NCBI GenBank assembly: GCA_964575895.1
Contig: CAZNTE010000012.1
Coordinates: 1-64,000 of the forward strand
Direction: 5' to 3'
From: Gudongella sp964575895
GTDB taxonomy: Bacteria > Bacillota > Clostridia > Tissierellales > Tissierellaceae
DNA: 64,000 nucleotides
Shown: one piece after another, positions 1 through 7,943 of the stretch
Position numbering within the stretch: the first letter of the stretch is position 1
Layout: the number at the start of each line of letters is the position of its first letter
Notes under the pieces: model-generated
What the model was told of the DNA's origin: nothing
The model's input: only the letters and a program-made list of their open reading frames with translations
Databases searched by the model: none
Program-made: the position numbers and the translations under genes

Positions 1-45
1 CTAATCATTAAATATTTGCTATATCTGTTCTTTTCATAGCCTACT

Positions 46-996
46 TTACACTACCGTTAGCTTATCTATAGTATCTTCAAAGGACTGAATATCTGATACA
101 TTCATTGCTTTAACTTCTACACCCATTGACTTGCCTATTCTTTTTACAAATCCAGATAAGGATTTACCCGGACCAATTTCAACAAAGGTATCAACCCCTT
201 GATTAATCATATATTCGATTGATTGATGCCATAGGACTGAATTTGAAACCTGGTCAACTAGCTTAGGCACAAGTTCATCCTTGCTTGTTATTTCTTTACC
301 ATCTATATTGGATATTACTCTACTCTTTAAATCCCCTAAGGTTAATTTCTCCAATTCGCCTTTAAGTCTAAGTCCTGCGGGAGACAGTAATGAAGTATGA
401 AAAGGAGCACTTACTGGTAATTCAACTGCTTTTTTAGCCCCTAATTCCAGTGCTTTCTTACAAGCTATTCTTAGTCCTTGAACTTCACCAGATATTACAA
501 TTTGCTCTGGACTATTATAATTAGCAACTTCAACAATTCCATAATCCTTTGCAGCTAGTAAAACCTGGGGTAAATTATCTCTGTTTAATCCTAACAATGC
601 TGCCATTCCTCCTATGCCAAATGGAACGGCCTCTTGCATGAATTTCCCTCTTTCTCTAACAACTTTTAAAGCATCCGAAAATCTAATTGCCTTACTCATA
701 ACCAAAGAACTATATTCTCCAAGGCTTAATCCAGCTGTGTAATCACATGTAAGACCCTCATTTTCAAGTGCTTTTAGCATTGCTATACTAGCAGTTAATA
801 TTGCAGGTTGAGTGTTTTCAGTTTTTTTAAGATCTTCATCTTCTCCATTAAATATTAGGTTGGATAGACCCATGTTTAAAGTATCATCCGCCTCTTCAAA
901 TACAAGTTTAGATTCCTTAATTTTATTAAAAAAGTCATTTCCCATTCCTATATGTTGCGAGCCTTGTCCTGGGAAAATAAATGCTCTTTTAGTCAT
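46..996 (-). CDS. fabD: Malonyl-CoA:ACP transacylase FabD
   Basis: Transfers the malonyl group from CoA to acyl carrier protein, supplying the extender unit for cytosolic type II fatty-acid synthesis. The 316-residue protein starts with the family PGQGSQ motif (about residues 9-14), has the nucleophile in GLSLGEY (Ser91) and the catalytic-histidine context SAPFHT near residue 200. Length is normal. Its ATG lies inside the last codons of fabK (8-nt overlap), so it is the third gene of a leftward fabH-fabK-fabD operon. The operon probably continues beyond the left edge, where fabG is usual, but the 45 bases visible there contain nothing I can assign. Confidence 0.95.
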   Translation of the reverse strand: MTKRAFIFPGQGSQHIGMGNDFFNKIKESKLVFEEADDTLNMGLSNLIFNGEDEDLKKTENTQPAILTASIAMLKALENEGLTCDYTAGLSLGEYSSLVMSKAIRFSDALKVVRERGKFMQEAVPFGIGGMAALLGLNRDNLPQVLLAAKDYGIVEVANYNSPEQIVISGEVQGLRIACKKALELGAKKAVELPVSAPFHTSLLSPAGLRLKGELEKLTLGDLKSRVISNIDGKEITSKDELVPKLVDQVSNSVLWHQSIEYMINQGVDTFVEIGPGKSLSGFVKRIGKSMGVEVKAMNVSDIQSFEDTIDKLTVV

Positions 997-1936
997 TTAA
1001 TCCACCTCCAAGACTATTTAATAATGTTTTTGCCTCCATGATTATGTCATCAATAATAACCTTACAATCCTTGATGTCATTAACCATTCCAGCTATTTGT
1101 CCAGACATAACTGATCCCTTGTCAACATCACCATCTACAACAGCAATTCTTAATTTTCCAGCACCAATCCTTTCCAGTTCTTCAATTGGTGTGTTCTGTT
1201 TCTCCAGCTCCAGAAACTCTCTGGTAAATTGATTCTTAATTACTCTAACTGGATGACCTGTGCTTCTTCCTGTTACAAGTGCATCTCTATCTTTTGCATT
1301 TATAATTTTATCTTTATAATTTTGATGTACCTTGGCTTCAGTGGAACAAACAAATCTAGTACCCAATTGCACCCCTTCTGCCCCTAATGCAAAAGCTGCA
1401 ACATAACCTCTACCATCTGCAATCCCACCTGCTGCAATAACAGGAATCTTAACTGCATCACAAACCTGAGGAACCAGTGTCATAGTTGTCAATTCTCCAA
1501 TATGACCCCCAGCTTCAGTCCCTTCAACGATCAATGCATCTACACCTTGCTTTTCTAATCTCTTTCCTAAGGATACTGTAGGTACTACAGGTATTACTCT
1601 TATGTTCTTTTCCTTAAATCTGTCAAGGTATTTACCTGGATTTCCTGCACCTGTAGTTACAACAGGAACTCCTTCTTCACATACTATATCTACAATATCC
1701 TCAGCAAATGGAGATAAAAGCATTATATTTACTCCAAATGGCTTGTTTGTAATTTTCTTAAGCGCTCTAATCTCTTCCCTAACAAAATCACCTGGGGCAT
1801 TACCAGCTGCAATTATTCCCAAGCCACCAGCCTCTGATACAGCTGCAGCAAGCTCGTGGGTGGCAACCCATGCCATGCCTCCTTGTATTATCGGATAGGA
1901 AATTCCTAGAAGCTCTGTTATTCTTGTCTTAAACAT
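989..1936 (-). CDS. fabK: Enoyl-ACP reductase II (FMN-dependent) FabK
   Basis: Catalyses the last reduction of each fatty-acid elongation cycle, enoyl-ACP to acyl-ACP, using FMN and NAD(P)H. The 315-residue TIM barrel opens with the YPIIQGGMAW motif, has the phosphate-binding AAGGIADGRG segment and the catalytic histidine in EAGGHIGE (His145, corresponding to the family's active-site His). It overlaps fabH by 8 nt and fabD by 8 nt, which suggests translational coupling. Its position between fabH and fabD separates it from the general nitronate monooxygenases of the same fold. No fabI or fabL is in the window. FabK is insensitive to the FabI-directed inhibitor triclosan in other Firmicutes (family knowledge). 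Confidence 0.92.
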   Translation of the reverse strand: MFKTRITELLGISYPIIQGGMAWVATHELAAAVSEAGGLGIIAAGNAPGDFVREEIRALKKITNKPFGVNIMLLSPFAEDIVDIVCEEGVPVVTTGAGNPGKYLDRFKEKNIRVIPVVPTVSLGKRLEKQGVDALIVEGTEAGGHIGELTTMTLVPQVCDAVKIPVIAAGGIADGRGYVAAFALGAEGVQLGTRFVCSTEAKVHQNYKDKIINAKDRDALVTGRSTGHPVRVIKNQFTREFLELEKQNTPIEELERIGAGKLRIAVVDGDVDKGSVMSGQIAGMVNDIKDCKVIIDDIIMEAKTLLNSLGGGLND

Positions 1937-2936
1937 TCTTAGCCTCCTTGTTCCATCTAATTATTGTAGAAGCCCATGACAAACCAGCACCAAATGCAAT
2001 AAGTAAAACATTATCTCCTTTTTTGATCCTATTTTCACGAACAGCCTCATCAAGGGCAACAGGAATCGAAGCAGCGGACATGTTTCCGTACTTATCTAGG
2101 TTTATATGGATTTTATCCTTATTTAATTTTAATTTTTTCATAGCAGCATCAATTATCCTAGTATTTGCTTGATGAGGGACTAAAAAATCAAGTTCTTCTA
2201 TATCTAGACCTGCACTGTCTAGAACACTTAAAGAAGATTTTTCAATTACTCTTACAGCAAACTTGAATACCTCTTTGCCATCCATTTTTATTGTATTTAA
2301 TTTATCTCTTAGTGTTTCTTCAGTTGAAGGCATTCTAGATCCTCCAGCTGGTAATATTAGTACTTCTCCATTGACACCATCTGACCCAAGCTCTGAAGAA
2401 AGTATTCCAAAACTTTCGTCACATGATTCCAAAATGCAAGCACCTGCTCCATCCCCAAATAATACACAAGTGTTTCTATCAGTCCAATCCACTATTTTAG
2501 ATAGTGTTTCAGCACCAATAATCATAACCTTCTTATATATCCCAGATGATATAAAAGCTGAACCTGTTACCATACCATAAACAAATCCTGAACATCCCAC
2601 ACTTATATCAAAAGCTGCTGCTTTGCTAGCTCCAACATTTTTTTGTACAATTGCTGCAGTTGATGGGAATGCATGATCTGGTGTTGCCGTAGCAACAATA
2701 ATTAAATCTAGTTCCGATGCATCTATACCAGCGTCTAATAGTGCTCTTTTACCAGCTTCAGTTGCCAAATCACTAGTTGCAGTTTTATCATCTGCAATTC
2801 TTCGTTCTCTAATTCCCGTTCTTGTGACTATCCATTCATCATTGGTATCCACGATTTTTGATAAATCGTCATTGGTAATTATTTTTTCAGGTACATAGCT
2901 TCCTATTCCTGAGATACCTACTGATATCTTATTCAA
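1929..2936 (-). CDS. fabH: 3-oxoacyl-ACP synthase III FabH
   Basis: Condenses acetyl-CoA or branched acyl-CoA with malonyl-ACP to initiate fatty-acid synthesis. The 335-residue thiolase-fold protein shows the full catalytic triad: Cys115 in VGCSGFVYG, His255 in VPHQANTR and Asn285 in YGNMSAAS. It is the first gene of the leftward fab operon and starts at an ATG behind a GGAGGTG-type site. No acpP gene lies between fabH and fabK, unlike many clostridial clusters. Because the chromosome also carries a 2-oxoacid oxidoreductase with acyl kinases close by, branched primers are possible, but primer choice cannot be read from the sequence. Confidence 0.95.
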   Translation of the reverse strand: MNKISVGISGIGSYVPEKIITNDDLSKIVDTNDEWIVTRTGIRERRIADDKTATSDLATEAGKRALLDAGIDASELDLIIVATATPDHAFPSTAAIVQKNVGASKAAAFDISVGCSGFVYGMVTGSAFISSGIYKKVMIIGAETLSKIVDWTDRNTCVLFGDGAGACILESCDESFGILSSELGSDGVNGEVLILPAGGSRMPSTEETLRDKLNTIKMDGKEVFKFAVRVIEKSSLSVLDSAGLDIEELDFLVPHQANTRIIDAAMKKLKLNKDKIHINLDKYGNMSAASIPVALDEAVRENRIKKGDNVLLIAFGAGLSWASTIIRWNKEAKNV

Positions 2937-2979
2937 TTAACCACCTCCATTATTTTTAAGAGAGTTACACCTCCAAATA

Positions 2980-3038
2980 ATATTAGTTTGCAAAATTCTT
3001 TTTTTTCAATTATTATTGTCTATAGGTAGATGCAAACT
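2980..3038. promoter_or_regulatory. Divergent fab promoter region with paired TGCAAACT elements
   Basis: On the minus strand a -35 box TTGAAA (3004-3009) and a -10 box TAATAT (2980-2985) are 18 bp apart and drive fabH. The 8-bp element TGCAAACT occurs on the minus strand immediately upstream of that -10 (2985-2992) and again on the plus strand at 3031-3038, just before AT-rich -10 candidates (TAGTAT at 3045-3050) for fabZ. The two copies thus sit in the same place relative to both promoters, as expected for one regulator controlling both directions. The regulator is unknown. The element resembles half of the FabT-type AGTTTGA box but is not a match to it. Confidence 0.5.
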
Positions 3039-3110
3039 TAAACATAGTATAAAACAAAATCAAATTATTATCAATGGTTTTAAATTGGAAATTCTTTTCA
3101 AGGAGGTGAA

Positions 3111-3545
3111 ATGTTGGAAAAACTAGATATAAATCAGATAATGAGTCTAATTCCCCATCGTAATCCTTTTATATTTGTAGATGAAGTTACAATAGTAGAG
3201 GATGGGAAAAAGGGAATTGGTATAAAAAATGTTACTATAAACGAAAATTACTTCGCAGGACACTTCCCTGGAAATCCAGTAATGCCCGGAGTAATAATTA
3301 TTGAAACCATGGCTCAAGTTGGTGCTGTTATTCTTTTAAAAAGAGATGATTTCAAAGGCAAGACAGCATATTTTGCTGGAATAAATAAATTCAGATTTAA
3401 AAAGAAGGTTACACCTGGTGATAGATTGGAGATGCATGTAGAAATCACTAAATTAAGGGGACCTATTGGAATTGGAGAAGGTTATGCTTTAGTAGATGAT
3501 GAAATTGTTGCAGAAGGCGAATTTATGTTTGCCATTGATAAATAG
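3111..3545 (+). CDS. fabZ: 3-hydroxyacyl-ACP dehydratase FabZ
   Basis: Dehydrates 3-hydroxyacyl-ACP to trans-2-enoyl-ACP, the step before FabK. The 144-residue hot-dog protein has the N-terminal IPHRNPF motif and the catalytic pair in GHFPGNPVMPG (His51) and IETMAQ (Glu65). The ATG follows an AGGAGGTGAA ribosome-binding site by one base. It is transcribed away from fabH from the shared intergenic region and is followed at once by a FabK-like flavoprotein gene. The fatty-acid genes are therefore split into two divergent units rather than one long operon. Confidence 0.95.
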   Translation: MLEKLDINQIMSLIPHRNPFIFVDEVTIVEDGKKGIGIKNVTINENYFAGHFPGNPVMPGVIIIETMAQVGAVILLKRDDFKGKTAYFAGINKFRFKKKVTPGDRLEMHVEITKLRGPIGIGEGYALVDDEIVAEGEFMFAIDK

Positions 3546-3548
3546 AAA

Positions 3549-4619
3549 GTGGTGGAGCTATTGAGACAAATAAAAGTTGGTAATAAAGAAACCCTTATTC
3601 CTATAATTCAAGGAGGAATGGGCATTGGTGTTTCTCTCTCAAATCTAGCGTCAGCTGTTGCTAATGCAGGTGGTATAGGAGTGATATCTGGTGTACAGAT
3701 TGGGTTTAGAGAAGAAGATTTTTCAACTAATTCTAAGGAAGCTAATATAAGAGCTCTAAAGAAAGAAATAAAGAAAGCAAGAAATTTAAGCCCTAATGGA
3801 ATATTAGGTGTCAATCTAATGGTAGCTATAGAGAACTATAAGGATATGGTCATGGCTGCTGTGGAAGAAAAGATTGATTTGATAATTTCTGGAGCTGGTT
3901 TGCCAAGTGAACTACCAAGTCTGGTAAAGGGAAGCAATACTAAAATTGCACCTATAGTATCATCTGGTAAGGCTGCTGCAGTAATTACCAAGTTATGGGA
4001 AAAAAGATACCAATATATTCCAGATTTAATAATATTAGAAGGGCCCTTAGCTGGTGGTCATCTTGGTTTTTCTAAAGAAATCGCAAAAGATAATCCTCCT
4101 TCATTAATGGACTTATTTAATGAAGTCAAAAATTCATTGAAGCCATTTGAAGATAGATTGAATATAAAAATTCCAGTAATTGTTGCAGGTGGAATTTTCA
4201 GTGGAAAGGATATTAGAGAATTCCTGGATGCAGGAGCAGATGGAGTTCAAATGGGTACAAGATTTGTAGGAACCGAAGAATGTGATGCTCATATAAATTA
4301 CAAAAATGAGTATTTGAAGGTTAAGGAAGATGAAATAGGTATAATACACAGTCCTGTTGGCCTTCCTGGTCAAGCAATTCTAAATCCCTTTATTCAGAAG
4401 GTATCAAATTCAAGGGAAGATGTGAAAAAATGCTATAGATGCTTAACCCCTTGCAATCCTAAGACAACTCAGTATTGCATCACAAATGCTCTAATTAACT
4501 CAGTAACAGGTTATGTTGACAATGGTCTTGTATTTATAGGTAAAAAAGGCTACCTTATAGATGAAATTATCCCAGTAGCCCAACTAATAGATAAGCTTAA
4601 GAAAGAAATGATGAGTTAG
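3549..4619 (+). CDS. FabK/nitronate monooxygenase-family flavoprotein with C-terminal Cys cluster
   Basis: FMN-binding TIM-barrel protein of the nitronate monooxygenase/FabK superfamily. It shows the IIQGGMGIG opening, the family histidine in LAGGHLGF (about residue 171) and the FMN-phosphate segment VAGGIFSG. It is longer than FabK and carries a C-terminal cysteine group, CYRCLTPC followed by a fourth Cys, which could bind a metal or cluster. The frame opens at GTG 3549, but the only ribosome-binding-like stretch (GGTGGAG) sits just before TTG 3561, which may be the true start. The substrate is unknown. Adjacency to fabZ suggests a lipid role, for example a second enoyl reductase, but that is inference. 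Confidence 0.75.
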   Translation: MVELLRQIKVGNKETLIPIIQGGMGIGVSLSNLASAVANAGGIGVISGVQIGFREEDFSTNSKEANIRALKKEIKKARNLSPNGILGVNLMVAIENYKDMVMAAVEEKIDLIISGAGLPSELPSLVKGSNTKIAPIVSSGKAAAVITKLWEKRYQYIPDLIILEGPLAGGHLGFSKEIAKDNPPSLMDLFNEVKNSLKPFEDRLNIKIPVIVAGGIFSGKDIREFLDAGADGVQMGTRFVGTEECDAHINYKNEYLKVKEDEIGIIHSPVGLPGQAILNPFIQKVSNSREDVKKCYRCLTPCNPKTTQYCITNALINSVTGYVDNGLVFIGKKGYLIDEIIPVAQLIDKLKKEMMS

Positions 4620-4643
4620 GATTTCCCTAACTCATCATTTTAA
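4608..4643. terminator. Bidirectional intrinsic terminator
   Basis: A 13-bp perfect stem (4608-4620 with 4626-4638) with a 5-nt loop is followed by TTT and AT-rich sequence. It lies where the fabZ unit (rightward) and the oxidoreductase operon (leftward) converge. The left arm contains the end of the upstream gene. Confidence 0.8.
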
Positions 4644-4645
4644 TA

Positions 4646-5197
4646 TTATGCCTTAACTAAAGACTTAACTGCTTCTGCACCTTTTTCTAGAGCTTTTTTG
4701 TTTATAGGTAATAGGTGTGCTTTTGACTCTCCAAAAACCTTCTCAAAGGCTTTGTAAATAGAATCAACACTAATTGCCTTTGTTATTTCAATATAGGCTC
4801 CAAGCATTACCATATTTGCAATTCTAACATTACCAATCTCTATTGCTATTTCATTAGCTGGTATATAGTATGCATTTATGTCATCTCTAATGGCTTTTCT
4901 GTCTATTAAAGATGTATTAATAAGTAAATTCCCCCCTGGCACAACACTTGTTTCAAACTTATCCAATGATGGTTTGTTTAAAACAACAGCAGTTGTTGCC
5001 TCTACTACAACTGGTGAACCAACTGGATCTGTGGATATAGTTACATTACAATTGGCTGTTCCACCTCTCATTTCTGGTCCATAGGATGGTAACCAAGATA
5101 CATTCTTTTCTTCTACCATACCTGCATAAGTTAGTAACTGACCCATTGCCATTACTCCCTGACCACCAAAACCTGCTATAATTAATCTTTCTTCCAT
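4646..5197 (-). CDS. 2-oxoacid:ferredoxin oxidoreductase, gamma subunit
   Basis: Gamma subunit of a thiamine-diphosphate ferredoxin oxidoreductase that oxidatively decarboxylates 2-oxoacids to acyl-CoA. The start is taken at the ATG at 5197 (183 residues, beginning MEERLIIAGFGGQGV) because a GGGGAGG site precedes it and it lies 2 nt after the beta-subunit stop. A longer open frame reaching 5269 would overlap beta and lacks support. The GFGGQG motif near residue 10 is typical of gamma subunits. It is the last gene of the operon and is followed by an intrinsic terminator. Confidence 0.88.
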   Translation of the reverse strand: MEERLIIAGFGGQGVMAMGQLLTYAGMVEEKNVSWLPSYGPEMRGGTANCNVTISTDPVGSPVVVEATTAVVLNKPSLDKFETSVVPGGNLLINTSLIDRKAIRDDINAYYIPANEIAIEIGNVRIANMVMLGAYIEITKAISVDSIYKAFEKVFGESKAHLLPINKKALEKGAEAVKSLVKA

Positions 5198-5199
5198 TT

Positions 5200-5946
5200 C
5201 TATTCTACCTCCCCTGGCTTTTTGAAGTTTCCAAGTGGATAATATGGAATCATATTGTTTTCTAACCACTTCATAGCTTCAACTGGTGTTATTCCCCAGT
5301 TTGTAGGACAAGTTGATAATACTTCAACAATACCAAATCCCTTGCCTTCAAGTTGAATCTTAAAGCATTCCAAGATTGCTTTTTTAGCTTTTCTTATATT
5401 GGCAGGAGTATTTACAGCAACTCTTTCAACGAAAGCTGCTCCATCAATAGTAGCAAGCAATTCTGACATTCTTATTGGCTTGCCAGTAGTTGCCTCATCT
5501 CTACCATATGGTGCTGTAGTAGCTTTTTGACCAATTAAAGTGGTTGGGGCCATCTGACCACCCGTCATACCATAGATGGCATTATTTACAAATATAGTTG
5601 AAAACTTCTCTCCTCTATGTGCTGCATGAACTATTTCAGCTGCTCCAATTGAAGCTAAGTCTCCATCTCCTTGATAAGTGAATACAAAATTATTTGGATG
5701 AACTCTTTTTATGCCTGTAGCAACAGCTGGTGCACGTCCGTGAGCTGCTTGATGCATGTCACAATTAAAATAATCATACGCAAGTACTGAACATCCAACT
5801 GGCGCAACTCCTATTGCATTTTCCAATACTCCCAGTTCCACCATAGCTTCAGCAACCAATCTATGAATTATACCATGGGTACAGCCTGGGCAATAATGGG
5901 TAGGCTTATCAGTTAATCCTTTAGTTTTTTCAAAAACCATAGCCAT
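5200..5946 (-). CDS. 2-oxoacid:ferredoxin oxidoreductase, beta (TPP) subunit
   Basis: The TPP-binding subunit of 248 residues. It has HYCPGCTHG (Cys19, Cys22) at the N terminus and the TPP/Mg motif GDGD at residues 93-96 followed by NNAIYGMTGGQ from 121. Its ATG shares one base with the alpha-subunit stop (TAATG), so the two are translationally coupled. Family members act on pyruvate, 2-oxoglutarate or branched-chain 2-oxoacids. The nearby ptb and two buk genes favour a branched-chain or 2-oxobutyrate-type enzyme (VOR), but the sequence alone does not settle the substrate. Confidence 0.9.
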   Translation of the reverse strand: MAMVFEKTKGLTDKPTHYCPGCTHGIIHRLVAEAMVELGVLENAIGVAPVGCSVLAYDYFNCDMHQAAHGRAPAVATGIKRVHPNNFVFTYQGDGDLASIGAAEIVHAAHRGEKFSTIFVNNAIYGMTGGQMAPTTLIGQKATTAPYGRDEATTGKPIRMSELLATIDGAAFVERVAVNTPANIRKAKKAILECFKIQLEGKGFGIVEVLSTCPTNWGITPVEAMKWLENNMIPYYPLGNFKKPGEVE

Positions 5947-7007
5947 TATTTGTCACCTCCCAATATTTCCTTCACTTTATTTACAATTTCTTCTGGAGAA
6001 GGTACCATTCCACCTGTTCTTCCATAAAAATATGTTGGCACTTTACCATTTAATGACAACCTAACATCATCAATCATTTGTCCAGAACTCATTTCAATAG
6101 TTAAAACAGCTTTTGTATTTTCCCCTATTTCTTCATAGGCTTCATTTGGGAATGGATATAAGCTAATAGGTCTTATTAAACCTACCTTATAACCTTCCTT
6201 CTCTAACTTAGCTATGGCAGTTTTAGCTATTCTTGATGTAGTACCATAAGCAGTTAAAACTATGTCAGCATCTTTTGTATTATAGGTTTCTACTCTTTTT
6301 TCATTTTCTCTCATTTTAGCAAATTTTGCTTGAAGTTTAATATTATGTTGCTCTAGGTCCTCTGCTTGTAGGTATAAAGAGTTAATTATATTTGGCTTTC
6401 TCTTACCACCAGTACCAACAGTAGCCCAATCTTTTGCTGGTAACTCCTTCTTATTCTCTGTTTTAAATTCAACTGGTTCCATCATCTGGCCAATCATACC
6501 ATCTCCAAGGATCATTACTGGAGTTCTGTATAGATCAGCTAAGTCAAATCCTTCAATTACTAGGTCAACTAATTCTTGAACATCTGCAGGTGCTAAAACT
6601 AGCATACGATAATCTCCATTGCCCCCGCCTCTAGTTGCTAAGAAATAATCTCCTTGAGCTGGCTGAATACTTCCTAATCCAGGTCCACCTCTCATCATGT
6701 CTACTATAACACATGGTAATTCTGCTCCTGCTATATATGAAATTCCTTCTTGCTTTAATGCAATTCCTGGACTGGATGAAGAAGTCATAACTCTCGCACC
6801 TGAACCTGCAGCTCCATAGACCATGTTTATGGCTGCAACTTCTGATTCTGCTTGAACAAATACTCCCCCAACTTTTCCTAACTCTCTTGACATATATTCA
6901 GGTATTTCATTTTGAGGGGTAATTGGATAGCCAAAGAAGTAACGGCAACCTGCTGCTATAGCTGCTGCACCTACAGCTTCATTCCCCTTCATGAGAACTT
7001 TTGTCAT
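5946..7007 (-). CDS. 2-oxoacid:ferredoxin oxidoreductase, alpha subunit (VorB/KorA type)
   Basis: The 353-residue alpha subunit carries the pyrimidine-binding domain. It shows FFGYPITPQNEIPE near residue 24, AESEVAAINM near residue 53 and SSSSPGIALKQEG near residue 76, all characteristic of KorA/VorB. Gene order on the transcript is ferredoxin (delta), alpha, beta, gamma, the arrangement found in four-subunit VOR/KOR enzymes. Reduced ferredoxin from this reaction would feed hydrogenase or Rnf-type energy conservation (inference). VorB (3-methyl-2-oxobutanoate) is my preferred substrate family because of the acyl-kinase genes upstream. 2-oxoglutarate remains possible. Confidence 0.85.
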   Translation of the reverse strand: MTKVLMKGNEAVGAAAIAAGCRYFFGYPITPQNEIPEYMSRELGKVGGVFVQAESEVAAINMVYGAAGSGARVMTSSSSPGIALKQEGISYIAGAELPCVIVDMMRGGPGLGSIQPAQGDYFLATRGGGNGDYRMLVLAPADVQELVDLVIEGFDLADLYRTPVMILGDGMIGQMMEPVEFKTENKKELPAKDWATVGTGGKRKPNIINSLYLQAEDLEQHNIKLQAKFAKMRENEKRVETYNTKDADIVLTAYGTTSRIAKTAIAKLEKEGYKVGLIRPISLYPFPNEAYEEIGENTKAVLTIEMSSGQMIDDVRLSLNGKVPTYFYGRTGGMVPSPEEIVNKVKEILGGDK

Positions 7008-7021
7008 ATGTAACCCTCCTT

Positions 7022-7243
7022 CTATAATCTTTCTACTGTAATAACTAAATCAGGACAAACTGTAGCACAGTTTGCACAAGCTATACATTTATCCATCTCT
7101 TCTATACCCGCTGGGTAGTAGCCTTTTTTGTTAAGTCTTCCCTTATCAAGAGAAATAATGTCTACTGGACAAACAGTTACACAAAGACCACAGCCTTTAC
7201 ATAGATCTTCTTCAAATGTAACATTGCCTTTTGCTTTCGCCAT
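7022..7243 (-). CDS. 2[4Fe-4S] ferredoxin-type delta subunit of 2-oxoacid oxidoreductase
   Basis: A 73-residue protein with two complete cluster motifs, CKGCGLCVTVCP and CIACANCATVCP, so it binds two [4Fe-4S] clusters. It carries electrons between the TPP site of the oxidoreductase and external ferredoxin. It lies 14 nt upstream of the alpha subunit in the same operon, with a good AGGAGG-like site. The size and position match the delta subunits of VOR/KOR complexes rather than a free ferredoxin. Confidence 0.9.
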   Translation of the reverse strand: MAKAKGNVTFEEDLCKGCGLCVTVCPVDIISLDKGRLNKKGYYPAGIEEMDKCIACANCATVCPDLVITVERL

Positions 7244-7259
7244 TTCTATATCCTCCTTT

Positions 7260-7934
7260 TCATATCATCCATTCTTCCCTCATATACAATGTTATAGGGA
7301 AGATTTTGTCCTTAATCTCATTTGGTAACTCTTCTACCAAATGCTCTAAACAAACATTATACTTAAGAGGCAAATTTGTTTCTTTAGCTACTTCCATAGC
7401 CAAATTATAACCTCTTATTACATCCTCTGCAGTGGTACTTTTCAAAAGATGAGTATTATTGATAATCCCTGTGACTTTAGCACGGGTAGTATCCTGTATT
7501 TTAACAATAAATTCCATGACCTTTTCTACTGTTTGAGTCTCAGGTCTATTGGCATTGAGAACAAAGAACATGTCGTAATTACCATCAACAAGAAAATCTT
7601 TATATCTTCCCAATGTTCTTGCTCCAGCTGGGTCTCCCCCAATATCAAGCACAGCTTCATATGTCGTATCTTGTAGAGGAGTTAATACTTCCCCCGAAAT
7701 GGCAGGTATATCAACTGCAGTACCCTTTAATGCACTTCCTATTACCCTTATTCCCTTTTCCTCTAGTATTGAAGATTTTTCTCGACTTCTAAAGTAAAGG
7801 TTTACAACATCTAAATCAACCAAAGCTACTTTCTTTCCTCTTGCTGCTAGCTTCACTGCATAATTCACACTAAATTCTGTCTTTCCACTTCCATAATGTC
7901 CAATAATTATTCTTATTCTTCTATCATTATTCAT
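7260..7934 (-). CDS. P-loop ATPase of unknown function
   Basis: A 224-residue soluble protein with a clear Walker A motif GHYGSGKT at residues 12-19, VDLDVVN near residue 40 and DIGGDPAG near residue 97. These features suit the SIMIBI/ParA-CobQ group of P-loop NTPases. Its function is not known to me. It sits between the butyrate kinase and the ferredoxin subunit in one operon with short gaps. A role in assembling or regulating the oxidoreductase (for instance cluster or cofactor delivery, as for other SIMIBI ATPases) is possible but only inferred from context. Confidence 0.7.
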   Translation of the reverse strand: MNNDRRIRIIIGHYGSGKTEFSVNYAVKLAARGKKVALVDLDVVNLYFRSREKSSILEEKGIRVIGSALKGTAVDIPAISGEVLTPLQDTTYEAVLDIGGDPAGARTLGRYKDFLVDGNYDMFFVLNANRPETQTVEKVMEFIVKIQDTTRAKVTGIINNTHLLKSTTAEDVIRGYNLAMEVAKETNLPLKYNVCLEHLVEELPNEIKDKIFPITLYMREEWMI

Positions 7935-7943
7935 TTCTATCTC

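Noticed and set aside
1..45. Possible start of fabG at the left edge (ATG at 37 or 8)
   Set aside because: The frame from 37 stops after nine codons and the ATG at 8 has no ribosome-binding site; too little sequence to call a gene.
5198..5269. Longer start of the oxidoreductase gamma subunit
   Set aside because: It would overlap the beta gene by 70 nt, and the added residues are not part of the family. The ATG at 5197 has a strong site.
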